Notes: a model not told the origin generated them from the letters alone. Positions 24,402 to 33,549 are shown, counted from the stretch's first letter. The stretch is 33,928 bases of DNA from Hyphomonadaceae bacterium (GCA_022843225.1 JALHOC010000012.1:1-33928), one strand, 5' to 3'. Made by a program: numbers and translations.

Positions 24402-25282
24402 TGGCGCGCATCGCCTATCTCAATGGCCGCACCTATCGCGGCGAAGCCATCGCGCGTGACGACGTTCCCCCGCTTGAGCGCCCAGACCGCCAGCTCATTT
24501 ACGTTGCGAGCGCTCGGCTCGGGATCGAGTTTGAAACAGTTTTTTGGGACGAGCCGGACTTGCCCGCGCGTGGTTACGACGCCGCCATCATCCGCACCTG
24601 CTGGGATTACACCGCGCGCGCGGATGAGTTCCTGGCTACGCTCGAAGCGCATGAGCGCGCTGGCTTGCGCGTGTTCAACAGCCCGGAGGTGGTGCGCTGG
24701 AATGCACGCAAGACCTATCTGAAAGAGCTTGGCGCTTCCACCATCGAGACAATCTGGGTCGACAAGCCTGATGCGCGCAATGTGGCGCAAGCTTTTGACG
24801 CGCTCGATGCGGCGGAAGTCGTGATCAAGCCGCAAGTGGGCGCCGGCTCGATCGCGACGGTGCGGCTAAAGCGCAATGCCTGGAGCGAGGCGGATTTGAT
24901 AGCGGGCCCGCAAGGGCCGGCGATGATCCAGCCCTTTCTGCGCGCGATCGAAACGGAAGGGGAGCGCTCGCTGTTCTGGTTCGGCGGTATGTTCTCTCAT
25001 GCGATCCGCAAACAGCCCAATGCGGGCAGCTGGCTCGCGAACATCCCGTCGGAAACGCGCTTTTTCTCCGATACGCCGCCCGCGCAAGCCTTCGAGGCGG
25101 CGGAGGCCGCGCGCGCCCGCGCCCCCAAGGGCCTGCTCTATGTGCGCATCGATCTGGTGTTGGGCGATGACGGCAAGTGGCGCGTAATCGAGATCGAAGC
25201 GATCGAGCCCTATCTCTTTTTGGCCTTCGCGCCAGCGGGCGCTGACGCTTTCGTGGATGCGATTGCGCGCGTTTTGGGCTGA
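24401..25282 (+). CDS. ATP-grasp domain ligase (RimK/DcsG-like)
   Basis: This is a 293-residue ATP-grasp protein starting MARIAYLNGRTYRG, with YDAAIIRTCWDYT near residue 65 (typical of the cycloserine-ligase-like branch), KPQVGAGSIAT as the ATP-contact lysine region and EIEAIEPYLFL near the C-terminus with metal-binding glutamates. Such enzymes join a carboxylate to an amine or thiol; the substrates here are unknown. Its last 73 bp are antisense to nth. The frame is open upstream, but ATG 24401 overlapping the lipoprotein stop gives a family-like N-terminus. Confidence 0.85.
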   Translation: MARIAYLNGRTYRGEAIARDDVPPLERPDRQLIYVASARLGIEFETVFWDEPDLPARGYDAAIIRTCWDYTARADEFLATLEAHERAGLRVFNSPEVVRWNARKTYLKELGASTIETIWVDKPDARNVAQAFDALDAAEVVIKPQVGAGSIATVRLKRNAWSEADLIAGPQGPAMIQPFLRAIETEGERSLFWFGGMFSHAIRKQPNAGSWLANIPSETRFFSDTPPAQAFEAAEAARARAPKGLLYVRIDLVLGDDGKWRVIEIEAIEPYLFLAFAPAGADAFVDAIARVLG

Positions 25283-25908
25283 TAGGTGCAGAGGTCGGCG
25301 ATCACGCAACGCGGGCATTCGGGTTTGCGCGCGAGGCAAGTATAGCGCCCGTGCAGGATCAACCAATGATGCGCGCCGTGCAAATAGTGCGATGGCGTGA
25401 TCCGTATCAATTGCGCCTCGACCTCGTTGGGTGTCTTGCCGTGTGCGAGGCCGGTGCGGTTGGCGATGCGAAATACATGCGTATCAACTGCGATCGTGCC
25501 TTCGCCGAACGCTTCCATGAGCACGACATTGGCGGTCTTGCGGCCCACGCCCGGTAGCGCTTCAAGCGCTTCCCGGTCGTGCGGAACCTCGCCGTGGTGC
25601 TCGTCGAGAAGCGCTTGACTCAGCGCGATGACATTCTTGGCTTTGTTACGCCACAGGCCGATCGTCTTGATGTGCTCGGCGACCCCCGCCTCGCCCAGCT
25701 TAAGCATTTTCGCCGGCGTATCGGCGTGCTTGAACAAATCCTTGGTCGCCTTGTTGACGCCCTTATCGGTGGCTTGCGCCGACAGCACCACGGCGACGAG
25801 CAGCGTGTAGGGATTGGTGTACTCAAGCTCCGTCCGCGGATCGGGGCGGATGTCGGCCAGGCGCGCATACAGCGCCTCGGCTTTAGCTTTCGTGAGGCGC
25901 TTGGCCAC
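25210..25908 (-). CDS. nth: Endonuclease III (DNA glycosylase/AP lyase) Nth
   Basis: This removes oxidised pyrimidines and cleaves abasic sites in base excision repair. It has 232 residues. The helix-hairpin-helix LPGVGRKTA is at 118-126 with catalytic Lys124, and VDTHV holds Asp142. The [4Fe-4S] cysteines are 191, 198, 201 and 207 (C-x6-C-x2-C-x5-C). After the last cysteine comes a tail of about 25 residues (Lys/Ala-rich), and almost all of it is encoded in the 73-bp overlap with the ATP-grasp gene. The DUF2244 gene is divergent from it, as often seen in alphaproteobacteria. Confidence 0.96.
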   Translation of the reverse strand: MAKRLTKAKAEALYARLADIRPDPRTELEYTNPYTLLVAVVLSAQATDKGVNKATKDLFKHADTPAKMLKLGEAGVAEHIKTIGLWRNKAKNVIALSQALLDEHHGEVPHDREALEALPGVGRKTANVVLMEAFGEGTIAVDTHVFRIANRTGLAHGKTPNEVEAQLIRITPSHYLHGAHHWLILHGRYTCLARKPECPRCVIADLCTYQPKTRAIASTKASAPAGAKAKKR

Positions 25909-25955
25909 GTGTGAGTTTCCCTTGGCGCTACATTTCGTTGCGCTAGCATAGGGGT

Positions 25956-26474
25956 ATGACGCCCGCTTGGGAACGAAGCCCTGCGCCGCCTACGCTGGAC
26001 GGCCCGCTCTACATGGACGCTGTGCTGCGCCCGCACCGCAGTCTGAGTTTCGCTGCATTTCGGCTGATGCTGATCGTAGTGATCGCGGCCAATGTGGTGC
26101 TCGCGGTGGTCTTCATGGCGCAAGGTGCGTTTCCGGTCGCGGGCTTTCTTGGGCTAGACGTTCTGGCGCTCGCCTTGGCATTCCGTTGGAATTATCGCGC
26201 CGCGCGCGTTGAGGAGCATGTACGCATCGCCGCCAGCAAGGTTCATGTCGCCAGCGTCAGTGCCGATGGTGAAGCAAAGCACTGGACACTTAATCCGATC
26301 TGGTCGCGCGTGCTGCGAGAAGGGCGGGGCGTTCTCATTCGCGCCGGCGCCTCACAGATCAGGCTGGGCGCATTTCTGTCGCCGAAGGAGTGCGCGTCAT
26401 TCGCAGCGGCGCTCGACGCGGCGCTGCACAAGGCGCGGCGGGGTTACAACCCCAGCACATCCGTCATCGAATAG
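25956..26474 (+). CDS. DUF2244 family membrane protein
   Basis: This is a 172-residue protein with the DUF2244 layout: LRPHRSLSFAAFRLM near the N-terminus, two closely spaced transmembrane helices (about 35-75), then a soluble region with WTLNPIWSRVLREG and RLGAFLSPKECASFAAAL. The function is unknown; the protein is probably anchored in the inner membrane with a cytoplasmic C-terminus. It is divergent from nth (47 bp apart) and its last 31 bp overlap the 3' end of dapB on the other strand. Confidence 0.88.
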   Translation: MTPAWERSPAPPTLDGPLYMDAVLRPHRSLSFAAFRLMLIVVIAANVVLAVVFMAQGAFPVAGFLGLDVLALALAFRWNYRAARVEEHVRIAASKVHVASVSADGEAKHWTLNPIWSRVLREGRGVLIRAGASQIRLGAFLSPKECASFAAALDAALHKARRGYNPSTSVIE

Positions 26475-27229
26475 AGCGCCGGCGGCTTGCCCTTCGCCCA
26501 GAGCGCCGCCGCCAATGCGCCGTCGGCGAACAAGCCGCGATCGAGTGCTGCATGGGAGAGCGTAAGCACCTCGCGATCGGACACGAAGCGCACATCGTGC
26601 TCGCCGATAATGCCGCCGGCGCGAATGACGGAAAAGCCGATGCTTCCCTCGCGGCGCGGCTCTGACGTGTTTGTCCGATTCAGCACGAACGCCCCAAAGG
26701 CCGACGCGCCCCGGCCCTGCGCCGCTGCCTCGCCCAGCATTAGCGCCGTGCCTGACGGGGCGTCCACTTTGCGCCGATGATGCGCCTCGGTGATTTCGAT
26801 GTCCCAGTCCGGGCCAAGCTTCGCGGCCGCTTGTTTCACCAACGCCGCGAGCAGATTCACACCGAGGCTGAAATTGCCCGAGCGCACGATGGCGATGCGG
26901 TGCGCCGCGTCCGCGAGAGCGGCTTCATGCGCCGCGCCAAGGCCGGTCGTGCCGATGATGGCGGCGGGCGCCTGGCAGTGGGCGAGGGCCACGAGCGTCG
27001 CGTCAGGTGTGGTGAAGTCGATCCAGGCATCGGCAGCGGCGCTGGCGGCGCGCACGTCGTCGGTGACGCGAACGCCGCCAATGTCTGAACCGAGCGCTGG
27101 CGATCCCGCGCGCTCGGTGGCGCCGACCAGCCGAAAACGCGCGTCTTGCGCGAGGGACGCAATCAGGGCTTGGCCCATGCGGCCAGCGGCCCCGGCAATG
27201 GCGATTGAGAGGGGAGTGGCAGCACTCAC
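26444..27229 (-). CDS. dapB: 4-hydroxy-tetrahydrodipicolinate reductase DapB
   Basis: This uses NAD(P)H to reduce 4-hydroxy-tetrahydrodipicolinate on the way to diaminopimelate and lysine. It has 261 residues. GAAGRMGQ (13-20) is the nucleotide-binding loop, GTTGLG follows, and EAHHRRKVDAPSGTAL (149-163) holds catalytic His150/His151 and Lys154. Translation probably begins at GTG 27227-27229, overlapping the dnaJ stop (GTGA). The dnaK-dnaJ-dapB order is seen in other alphaproteobacteria. Its 3' end overlaps DUF2244 by 31 bp. Confidence 0.96.
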   Translation of the reverse strand: MSAATPLSIAIAGAAGRMGQALIASLAQDARFRLVGATERAGSPALGSDIGGVRVTDDVRAASAAADAWIDFTTPDATLVALAHCQAPAAIIGTTGLGAAHEAALADAAHRIAIVRSGNFSLGVNLLAALVKQAAAKLGPDWDIEITEAHHRRKVDAPSGTALMLGEAAAQGRGASAFGAFVLNRTNTSEPRREGSIGFSVIRAGGIIGEHDVRFVSDREVLTLSHAALDRGLFADGALAAALWAKGKPPALYSMTDVLGL

Positions 27230-28377
27230 CGCGCCGGCGGTTCCGCAGCGCTGTCGAAGAAGCGTTTCACGCTATCGAAGAAGCCTTGCGTCTGTGGATG
27301 GGCTTCCTCGCCGCAATCCTTGGCGAATTCTTCGAGCAGCTTGCGCTGCTTGGCGCTGAGGTTCACCGGCGTTTCCACCAGCAGCTCAACATGCAAATCG
27401 CCGCGCTCCTTGGAGCGCAGATGCGTCATGCCCTTGCCTTTGACACGGAAGCGCCGGCCCGTTTGCGCGCCGGCCGGGATCGTCACGCGCGTCGGCTGGC
27501 CATCGATGGTGGGGATATCGATCTCGCCACCGAGGGCGGCTTTGCACATCGGCGTCGGCGCGCGGCAATAGAGATCGGCGCCTTCGCGCTCGAACAAGGC
27601 GTGTGGTTTCACCGAGAGGAAGAGGTACAAATCGCCGGGCGGGCCGCCGCGCGCGCCCCCATCGCCTTCGCCGGCCAATCGTATCCGCGTGCCGTCCTCG
27701 ACGCCCGCGGGTATCTTCACCGCGAGTGTACGCTCCTTCTGCGTCATCCCGCGTCCGCCACAGGAGCGGCATGGCGTCTTGATGCTTTGCCCACGCCCAT
27801 GGCAGCTGGGACAAGTGCGTACGATGCGGAACATGCCTTGGCTGGCGCGCACTTGACCGGCGCCTTGGCAGGTGGCGCAGGTTTGCAACGGCGCCTTGCC
27901 CTCCGAGCCCGTGGCGCCGCAAGGCTCGCAGGCTTGCGCGCGCGGCACGATGATCTCGGTCTCCACGCCCCGAAACGCGTGTTCGAGCGTGATCTCCTTG
28001 TCGTAGCGAAGGTCCGATCCGCGCTCGGGCCCATTGCGCGGGCCGCGTCGCCCGCCCGCGAACATCTCTTCGAAGCCGCCACCGAAAATCTCGTTGAACA
28101 GATCGGAGAAGTCGTGAAAGCCGCCGGCGCCGCCCGGCCCACCGGCGCCGTTCTGGAACGCGGCGCGGCCAAAGCGATCATATTGCGCGCGCTTCTCGGG
28201 GTCGGAGAGCACGGAATAGGCCTCGCCCAATTCCTTGAACTTCTCTTCTGAAACCTTGCAGCCCGGATTTTGATCTGGGTGCAATTTCATGGCGAGCTTG
28301 CGGAACGACGATTTGATCGTCGCCGCATCGGCGTCACGTGCGACGCCGAGAATCTCGTAGAAATCGCGGTTGCTCAT
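27226..28377 (-). CDS. dnaJ: Chaperone DnaJ
   Basis: This is the Hsp40 co-chaperone that delivers substrates to DnaK and stimulates its ATPase. It has 383 residues. The J domain starts MSNRDFYEILGVARDAD with HPD in KLHPDQNPG (about 33-35). A Gly/Phe-rich region follows, then a zinc-binding region with four CxxCxGxG-like repeats (CEPCGATG, CATCQGAG, CPSCHGRG, CRSCGGRG). The C-terminal peptide-binding domain is complete. It lies 35 bp after dnaK and overlaps dapB by four bases. Confidence 0.98.
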   Translation of the reverse strand: MSNRDFYEILGVARDADAATIKSSFRKLAMKLHPDQNPGCKVSEEKFKELGEAYSVLSDPEKRAQYDRFGRAAFQNGAGGPGGAGGFHDFSDLFNEIFGGGFEEMFAGGRRGPRNGPERGSDLRYDKEITLEHAFRGVETEIIVPRAQACEPCGATGSEGKAPLQTCATCQGAGQVRASQGMFRIVRTCPSCHGRGQSIKTPCRSCGGRGMTQKERTLAVKIPAGVEDGTRIRLAGEGDGGARGGPPGDLYLFLSVKPHALFEREGADLYCRAPTPMCKAALGGEIDIPTIDGQPTRVTIPAGAQTGRRFRVKGKGMTHLRSKERGDLHVELLVETPVNLSAKQRKLLEEFAKDCGEEAHPQTQGFFDSVKRFFDSAAEPPAR

Positions 28378-28412
28378 GCGCGAAGATCCAGACGCATGAT
28401 CTGCTCCTGGCC

Positions 28413-30311
28413 TTAAGCGCGCTTCTTGCCGTCGACTTCTTCGAACTCAGCATCGACGACGCCTTCCTGGCCGCCGCCGCCCGCGTCACCACCGCCGCCC
28501 GCTTGTTGGCCGCCATAGAGCGCCTCGCCGATTTTCATCGACGCTTGCACCAGGGCCTGCGTGTTTGCGGCGATCTCGGCTGTGTTGTCGGTTGCAAGCG
28601 AGGTCTTGAGCGCGGCGATCGCGGATTCGATCGCCTGCTTGTCGCTGGCGGGGATTTTGTCGCCGTTCTCGGTCAATTGCTTTTCAGTGGCGTGCACCAA
28701 GGCTTCGCCCTGGTTCTTGGCTTCGGCCAGTGCGCGGCGCTCTTTGTCCTCGCCGGCATGCTCTTCGGCTTCTTTCACCATCTTTTGGATGTCGGCTTCG
28801 GAGAGCCCGCCCGAAGGCTGGATACGCATGCTTTGTTCTTTGTTGGTCGCTTTGTCCTTGGCGCCGACTGAAACGATGCCGTTCGCGTCGATATCGAACG
28901 TGACTTCGATCTGCGGCATGCCGCGCGGGGAGGGTGGGATGCCGACCAAGTCGAACTGGCCGAGGGGACGGTTGTCTGCCGCCATTTCGCGCTCGCCTTG
29001 GAACACGCGGATGGTGACCGCGTTTTGGTTGTCTTCCGCCGTTGAGAAGATCTGGCTCTTCTTGGTCGGGATCGTGGTGTTGCGCTCGATCAGTCGCGTG
29101 AACACGCCGCCGAGGGTTTCGATGCCGAGCGAGAGCGGCGTCACGTCAAGCAGCACGACATTCTTCACATCGCCCTGCAGCACGCCGGCTTGGATCGCCG
29201 CGCCCACGGCGACGACCTCATCCGGGTTGACGCCCTTGTGCGGTTCGCGGCCGAAAAATTCCTTCACCAATTGCTGGATTTTCGGCATGCGTGTCATGCC
29301 GCCGACGAGCACCACTTCCTTGATGTCGGAGGCGGAGAGGCCGGCGTCCTTGAGCGCTGACTTGCAGGGCCCGAGCGTTTTCTGAACCAGATCGTCCACC
29401 AGGCTCTCGAACTTGGCGCGCGTCAGCTTGGTGTTGAGGTGCAGCGGATTGCGGTTTGCATCCATCGATATGAACGGCACCGAGACGTCGAAGTCCGTGC
29501 GCGAAGACAATTCCTTCTTCGCTTGCTCGGCCACTTCCTTGAGCCGTTGCAGCGCCAGCTTGTCTTGGCGCAGATCGACGCCGTTCTGCTTCTTAAACTC
29601 GTCGGCGAGGTAATTCAGAATGCGGACGTCGAAATCCTCACCGCCAAGGAAGGTATCTCCATTGGTGGAGCGCACTTCGAACACGCCGTCGCCGATCTCG
29701 AGAATCGAAACGTCGAAGGTACCGCCGCCGAGATCGTACACGGCGATGGTTTTGTTCTGCGTCTTGTCGAGGCCGTAGGCGAGCGCGGCGGCGGTTGGTT
29801 CGTTGATGATGCGCAACACTTCAAGACCGGCGATGCGGCCGGCGTCCTTGGTGGCTTGGCGCTGGGCGTCGTTGAAATAAGCGGGAACCGTGATCACGGC
29901 CTGGGTCACGGGCTCGCCCAGATAATCTTCTGCCGTCTGCTTCATTTTTTGCAGCACGAACGCGGAGATCTCCGATGGCGCGTATTGCTTGTCGCGACCC
30001 TGGATCCAGGCGTCCCCATTGGGGCCCTTGACAATCTTGTACGGAACCAGATCGGCGTCTTTCTTGGCGATCGGGTCGTCGGCGGAGCGGCCGATCAGGC
30101 GCTTCACGGCGTAATACGTGTGGGTCGGGTTGGTGATGGCTTGGCGCGCGGCTTGGATGCCGATCAGGCGCTCGCCATTTTCGGTGAACGCAACCACCGA
30201 CGGCGTCGTGTTCGCGCCCTCCGCGTTGACGATGACCTTCGGCTGGCCGCCTTCCATGACTGCCACGCACGAATTGGTCGTGCCCAGGTCGATGCCGATC
30301 ACTTTGCCCAT
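28413..30311 (-). CDS. dnaK: Chaperone DnaK (Hsp70)
   Basis: This is the ATP-dependent Hsp70 chaperone. With the start at 30309-30311 it has 632 residues and begins [14 protein letters not shown], the canonical N-terminus; GAGGA lies about ten bases upstream. An in-frame ATG at 30326 would add five residues with a poor ribosome binding site. Signatures include [15 protein letters not shown] and [14 protein letters not shown]. The C-terminal tail [12 protein letters not shown] follows a glycine-rich stretch. A 289-bp region upstream, shared with divergent alkB, contains possible heat-shock promoters. Confidence 0.99.
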   Translation of the reverse strand: MGKVIGIDLGTTNSCVAVMEGGQPKVIVNAEGANTTPSVVAFTENGERLIGIQAARQAITNPTHTYYAVKRLIGRSADDPIAKKDADLVPYKIVKGPNGDAWIQGRDKQYAPSEISAFVLQKMKQTAEDYLGEPVTQAVITVPAYFNDAQRQATKDAGRIAGLEVLRIINEPTAAALAYGLDKTQNKTIAVYDLGGGTFDVSILEIGDGVFEVRSTNGDTFLGGEDFDVRILNYLADEFKKQNGVDLRQDKLALQRLKEVAEQAKKELSSRTDFDVSVPFISMDANRNPLHLNTKLTRAKFESLVDDLVQKTLGPCKSALKDAGLSASDIKEVVLVGGMTRMPKIQQLVKEFFGREPHKGVNPDEVVAVGAAIQAGVLQGDVKNVVLLDVTPLSLGIETLGGVFTRLIERNTTIPTKKSQIFSTAEDNQNAVTIRVFQGEREMAADNRPLGQFDLVGIPPSPRGMPQIEVTFDIDANGIVSVGAKDKATNKEQSMRIQPSGGLSEADIQKMVKEAEEHAGEDKERRALAEAKNQGEALVHATEKQLTENGDKIPASDKQAIESAIAALKTSLATDNTAEIAANTQALVQASMKIGEALYGGQQAGGGGDAGGGGQEGVVDAEFEEVDGKKRA

Positions 30312-30461
30312 AATTGTCGTCCTCATTCCTTTCAGCGGCGCGGGTTTCGGCTCTTGGACCCAGATTGGCGTCCCCGAATAGCGCGTCCTGTTCCTTCACG
30401 TGTTTACGATGGAGCGCCCCGTCACCCCCTCAAAGCTTCGGGTCGCTACGTTTCCCGGCTC

Positions 30462-30489
30462 ATGTGGTCGATGCGCGAGCGAGTTCAAG
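30462..30489 (-). promoter_or_regulatory. Possible RpoH (sigma-32) promoter for dnaK
   Basis: On the minus strand, CTTGAA (30484-30489) and CCACAT (30462-30467) are separated by 16 bp, resembling the heat-shock consensus CTTGAA-N13-17-CCCCATNT with one -10 mismatch. It lies about 150 bp upstream of dnaK. Confidence 0.45.
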
Positions 30490-30524
30490 CCTCCTGCGGG
30501 CCTCTATCCGCATTCGGCGCGGGG

Positions 30525-30554
30525 GAATAGTGCCCGGTCTTGACCTGGCTCAAG
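30525..30554 (-). promoter_or_regulatory. Second possible promoter upstream of dnaK
   Basis: On the minus strand, CTTGAG (30549-30554) and CTATTC (30525-30530) are separated by 18 bp. This could be an alphaproteobacterial RpoH-type or a housekeeping promoter. It is weaker evidence than the nearer candidate. Confidence 0.25.
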
Positions 30555-30600
30555 CTTGTCGGGAACAAAAAAGAAACCGGATCGGAGCATCACGCCCCCT

Positions 30601-31227
30601 ATGTCCCGGCCCATGAGTGATCTCGACGGCTTCCGGCTTTGGCCCGGCCTGCTTGGCCGCGCCGAGCAGGAGGCCCTGCGCGACGAGGTGTTCGCACGGC
30701 TTAAATCCGGGCCGCTTTATGTGCCGCGCATGCCGAAGTCTGGCGCGCCGATGCGGGTGCGGATGAGCAATTTTGGCGCGCTGGGTTGGGTTACCGATAA
30801 AGAGCAGGGCTATCGTTACCAGGCGACCCACCCGGATACCGGTAAGCCGTGGCCCGACATGCCCGAGAAGGTGTTGGCGCTGTGGGCCGAACTAACCAGC
30901 TATCCCGCGCCGCCGGAAGCGTGTCTCGTCAATCTTTACGAGGGCGACGCGCGCATGGGGTTGCATGTCGATAGTGACGAGGACGCCTGGGACGCGCCGG
31001 TTCTATCGATCTCGCTCGGCGACACCGCGCTGTTTCGCATTGGCGGCGTCGTGCGCTCCGATCCGACGCGCAGCGTGCGGCTCGCCTCGGGCGATGTGTG
31101 CATGCTCGGCGGCCCAAGCCGGCGCGCTTATCACGGCGTTGATCGCATACTGCCGGGTACGTCACGGCTGTTGCCAAAGGGCGGGCGGATCAATCTGACG
31201 CTGCGGCGGGTGACGGCTCCGGGCTAG
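30601..31227 (+). CDS. alkB: AlkB-type 2-oxoglutarate/Fe(II)-dependent DNA repair dioxygenase
   Basis: This oxidatively removes alkyl groups (such as 1-methyladenine and 3-methylcytosine) from nucleic acids. With ATG 30601 it has 208 residues. The iron ligands are His122 and Asp124 (GLHVDSDE) and His178 (AYHGVDRI); 2-oxoglutarate is bound by Arg196 in RINLTLRR. NFGALGW and NLYEGDARMG are family hallmarks. A second ATG at 30613 is possible; TTG 30556 is less likely. It is divergent from dnaK, and its last 38 bp overlap the 3' end of the M48 protease gene on the opposite strand. Confidence 0.94.
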   Translation: MSRPMSDLDGFRLWPGLLGRAEQEALRDEVFARLKSGPLYVPRMPKSGAPMRVRMSNFGALGWVTDKEQGYRYQATHPDTGKPWPDMPEKVLALWAELTSYPAPPEACLVNLYEGDARMGLHVDSDEDAWDAPVLSISLGDTALFRIGGVVRSDPTRSVRLASGDVCMLGGPSRRAYHGVDRILPGTSRLLPKGGRINLTLRRVTAPG

Positions 31228-32563
31228 TTGTCGAGGGAGCAGCGGGCTCGCCCTCTCGCATCACGACAAAATCCGGACGCCACCCCGCAGGCGGTCCGCC
31301 GGGGGAGGGCGCCAAACGCCCTGCTGCGATCTCGTTGGCCTTCCACACCATCGCGCGATGCACACGATTCCAGCCTGAGGGGTGGGTATAGAAAACCCAT
31401 TCCTCGAGCCCGCTTGGCTCCATCTTGCGATACTCTGAAAGCAGCACAGCCGCTTCGGCGAATCCGTCAGGTTCGCGCGCGAGATTGAGCCCAAACGCAT
31501 CGGCTTGGTTTTCGTGGAAGCGCGTGATGTTGTTCTGGATCGGCGTCATTAAGAGGCCGATGGCCGAGATCAGCGCCAAGACGACCGGCAAACCGGCAGG
31601 GTCGCTGATATCGCGGACGCCCCAGCGTTCCCCCTTGGTGATGGCGCGGAAGCCGAAATGCACAGCGGCGAAGGTAATGATGATCAGCGCGGTCATCATG
31701 ATCATGAGCGAGTAGATGTGGCCAAGCACGTAGTGGCCGATTTCGTGACCCATCACCGCACGCACCGCTTCCGGGCTGCCGCGCTCGAGCAAGGTGTCGG
31801 CGAGCGCAATGCGCGTGGTGCCGAAGAGACCGGAGACGTTGGCGCTGATCGAGTTGGTCTGGCGGGAGCGGTCATATACCAGCACGTCGTTCGCGGGTAC
31901 GCCGTTGGCTTGGGCCATCGCCAAGATGTCGTCTCGGAGGGCGCCCTCTTGCATCGGCGTGTAGGTGTTGAACAACGGTTCAATGAAGACTGGTTGCACC
32001 ATGATAAGAAGGCCGGCGAACGCGACGCTCACCGCCGAGCCCCAGATCCACCACGTGTTCTTCGCGGCGCGAATGATGAGGTAGAGAATCGCAAGAAAGA
32101 TCGAGCCGATCACAAGCCCGATGCCTGCCCCGATCGCTTGCTCGCCTAACCATTCGGGGAAAGTCTGCGTCGAAAGATCGAAGCGGTGCTCGCGCACGAA
32201 CCCGACATAATAGCTGAATGGGAACGTCAGCACCGTCGAAACTAGGTTCACGAAGAACGCGACGCCAAGCGCGACAAGCGGGAACCATTTCACCGTGCGT
32301 TCAAGCCAACCGCGCACGCCTCGCGCCCACCCCAAAACCAGGATGAGGCCGGCGACCGCGATTGAGACAGCCGTTCCAGCGAACTCGATCCAATAGCCGC
32401 CTTCAAAGTAGCGGTTGGACCGCTCGGTTGCCTCAGGCCCCATGGTCGCGAGCCAAGCGCGCGTCGCGTCGGCTGGATCGAAGGGCAGGGCCGCCGCGAG
32501 GGCTTCGCCGCCAAGATTCACCGCGATCAACGCGGTGAGGGTCGCCCAGAAAAGCTTGTGCAT
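31190..32563 (-). CDS. M48 family (Ste24/CAAX-protease-like) membrane metallopeptidase
   Basis: This is a 457-residue zinc metalloprotease of the inner membrane. The N-terminus is a signal-like hydrophobic segment (about 1-25), followed by several transmembrane helices (about 60-80, 95-115, 145-165, 175-192). The zinc motif HEIGH is at 273-277 and the third ligand lies in ENQADAFG (351-358), giving the Ste24-type arrangement. NSISANVSGLFGTTRI matches the substrate-cleft region. Two further helices follow HEIGH. The C-terminus is a proline/alanine/serine-rich tail. In bacteria the role is likely membrane protein quality control; prenyl processing is not expected. The start at 32563 was chosen from the signal-like N-terminus. 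Confidence 0.92.
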   Translation of the reverse strand: MHKLFWATLTALIAVNLGGEALAAALPFDPADATRAWLATMGPEATERSNRYFEGGYWIEFAGTAVSIAVAGLILVLGWARGVRGWLERTVKWFPLVALGVAFFVNLVSTVLTFPFSYYVGFVREHRFDLSTQTFPEWLGEQAIGAGIGLVIGSIFLAILYLIIRAAKNTWWIWGSAVSVAFAGLLIMVQPVFIEPLFNTYTPMQEGALRDDILAMAQANGVPANDVLVYDRSRQTNSISANVSGLFGTTRIALADTLLERGSPEAVRAVMGHEIGHYVLGHIYSLMIMMTALIIITFAAVHFGFRAITKGERWGVRDISDPAGLPVVLALISAIGLLMTPIQNNITRFHENQADAFGLNLAREPDGFAEAAVLLSEYRKMEPSGLEEWVFYTHPSGWNRVHRAMVWKANEIAAGRLAPSPGGPPAGWRPDFVVMREGEPAAPSTTSPEPSPAAASD

Positions 32564-32664
32564 GTCTCTCTGCCCCGAGATGATGGGCCAGCGTGGCGCG
32601 CCCTTGAGCGCCGCGCAAGCCGCCGCGCGTTCGACGCGAACCTCAAGGGCCCATCGGAGCACCC

Positions 32665-33543
32665 ATGAGACTGCTGACCCCTGAAGGCAATTTCGACCCG
32701 ACCCGGCGCAGCATCGCCGCGTCCTTGTTCTTTGCCGGCTATGCGCCTGCCGCGCTGAGCGCGTGCGCGAGTCCGGTGACCACAACCGCAGAAGGCTTGA
32801 TCGAGGCAGATGTCGCGTTCGACGGCGCCGGCGGCTATCGCTTGCCGGGCTTTGTCGCGCGGCCGAGCGATCGCGCAGCCCATGGCGCGATCATCGTCGT
32901 GAATGAGATTTTTGGCATCCATGATTACATCAAGGATGTCTGCCGCCGCTTCGCACGAGAGGGTTATGTGGCGCTGGCGCCGGACTATTTCGATCGCGCC
33001 GGCGATCCCGCGCCGCTCACCGACTTTGCAGCGATCCGCACCATCGTCGCGACCGCCAACCACGAACAAGTCATGGGCGACACCCAAGGCGCGCTGCGCT
33101 GGCTCGCGGCGCAGCGTTTTGTAAAGGACGACGCAATCGGCATCACCGGCTTCTGCTGGGGTGGGACGGTCGTCTGGATGGCGGCCGCGCAGTTCCCGGA
33201 AGTGAAAGCTGGCGTCGCGTGGTACGGGCGCTTGGTGCGGCCACAACCGGGCAGTTGGGGCGCCCAGGAAGAGCGGCCTTGGCCGTACGATGTTGGCGCG
33301 CTCATCCGCGCGCCGGTGCTGGGCCTCTACGCCGAGAACGATCGCGGCATTCCACTCGACAGCGTCGAAGCTATGCGCGCTTCGCTTTCCGCAGCGGACA
33401 ATCCAACAAACTCGCAAATCATCGTCTATCCCGGCGCGCAACACGGCTTTCATGCCGATTATCGCGACAGCTACAATGCCGAAGCCGCCGCCGATGGCTG
33501 GGCGCGTTGCTTGGCCTGGTTCCGCGAGCACGGCGTGCGCTGA
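32665..33543 (+). CDS. Exported dienelactone hydrolase family protein
   Basis: This is a 292-residue alpha/beta-hydrolase with Cys164 in GFCWGG, Asp226 in AENDRG and His260 in QHGFH, the dienelactone hydrolase triad. Unlike the copy at 6533 it has an N-terminal extension with twin arginines (RR at 14-15), a hydrophobic stretch and a lipobox-like LSAC (Cys34), suggesting Tat-type export and possibly lipid anchoring. The substrate is unknown. It diverges from the M48 protease gene by about 100 bp and is followed by a strong terminator. Confidence 0.9.
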   Translation: MRLLTPEGNFDPTRRSIAASLFFAGYAPAALSACASPVTTTAEGLIEADVAFDGAGGYRLPGFVARPSDRAAHGAIIVVNEIFGIHDYIKDVCRRFAREGYVALAPDYFDRAGDPAPLTDFAAIRTIVATANHEQVMGDTQGALRWLAAQRFVKDDAIGITGFCWGGTVVWMAAAQFPEVKAGVAWYGRLVRPQPGSWGAQEERPWPYDVGALIRAPVLGLYAENDRGIPLDSVEAMRASLSAADNPTNSQIIVYPGAQHGFHADYRDSYNAEAAADGWARCLAWFREHGVR

Positions 33544-33549
33544 AAACAG

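Noticed and set aside
29439-30530. Plus-strand open frame of 363 codons antisense to dnaK
   Set aside because: Shadow of a highly conserved gene; antisense frames of dnaK are commonly long and misannotated.
30312-30600. CIRCE/HrcA operator upstream of dnaK
   Set aside because: No TTAGCACTC-N9-GAGTGCTAA inverted repeat is present.
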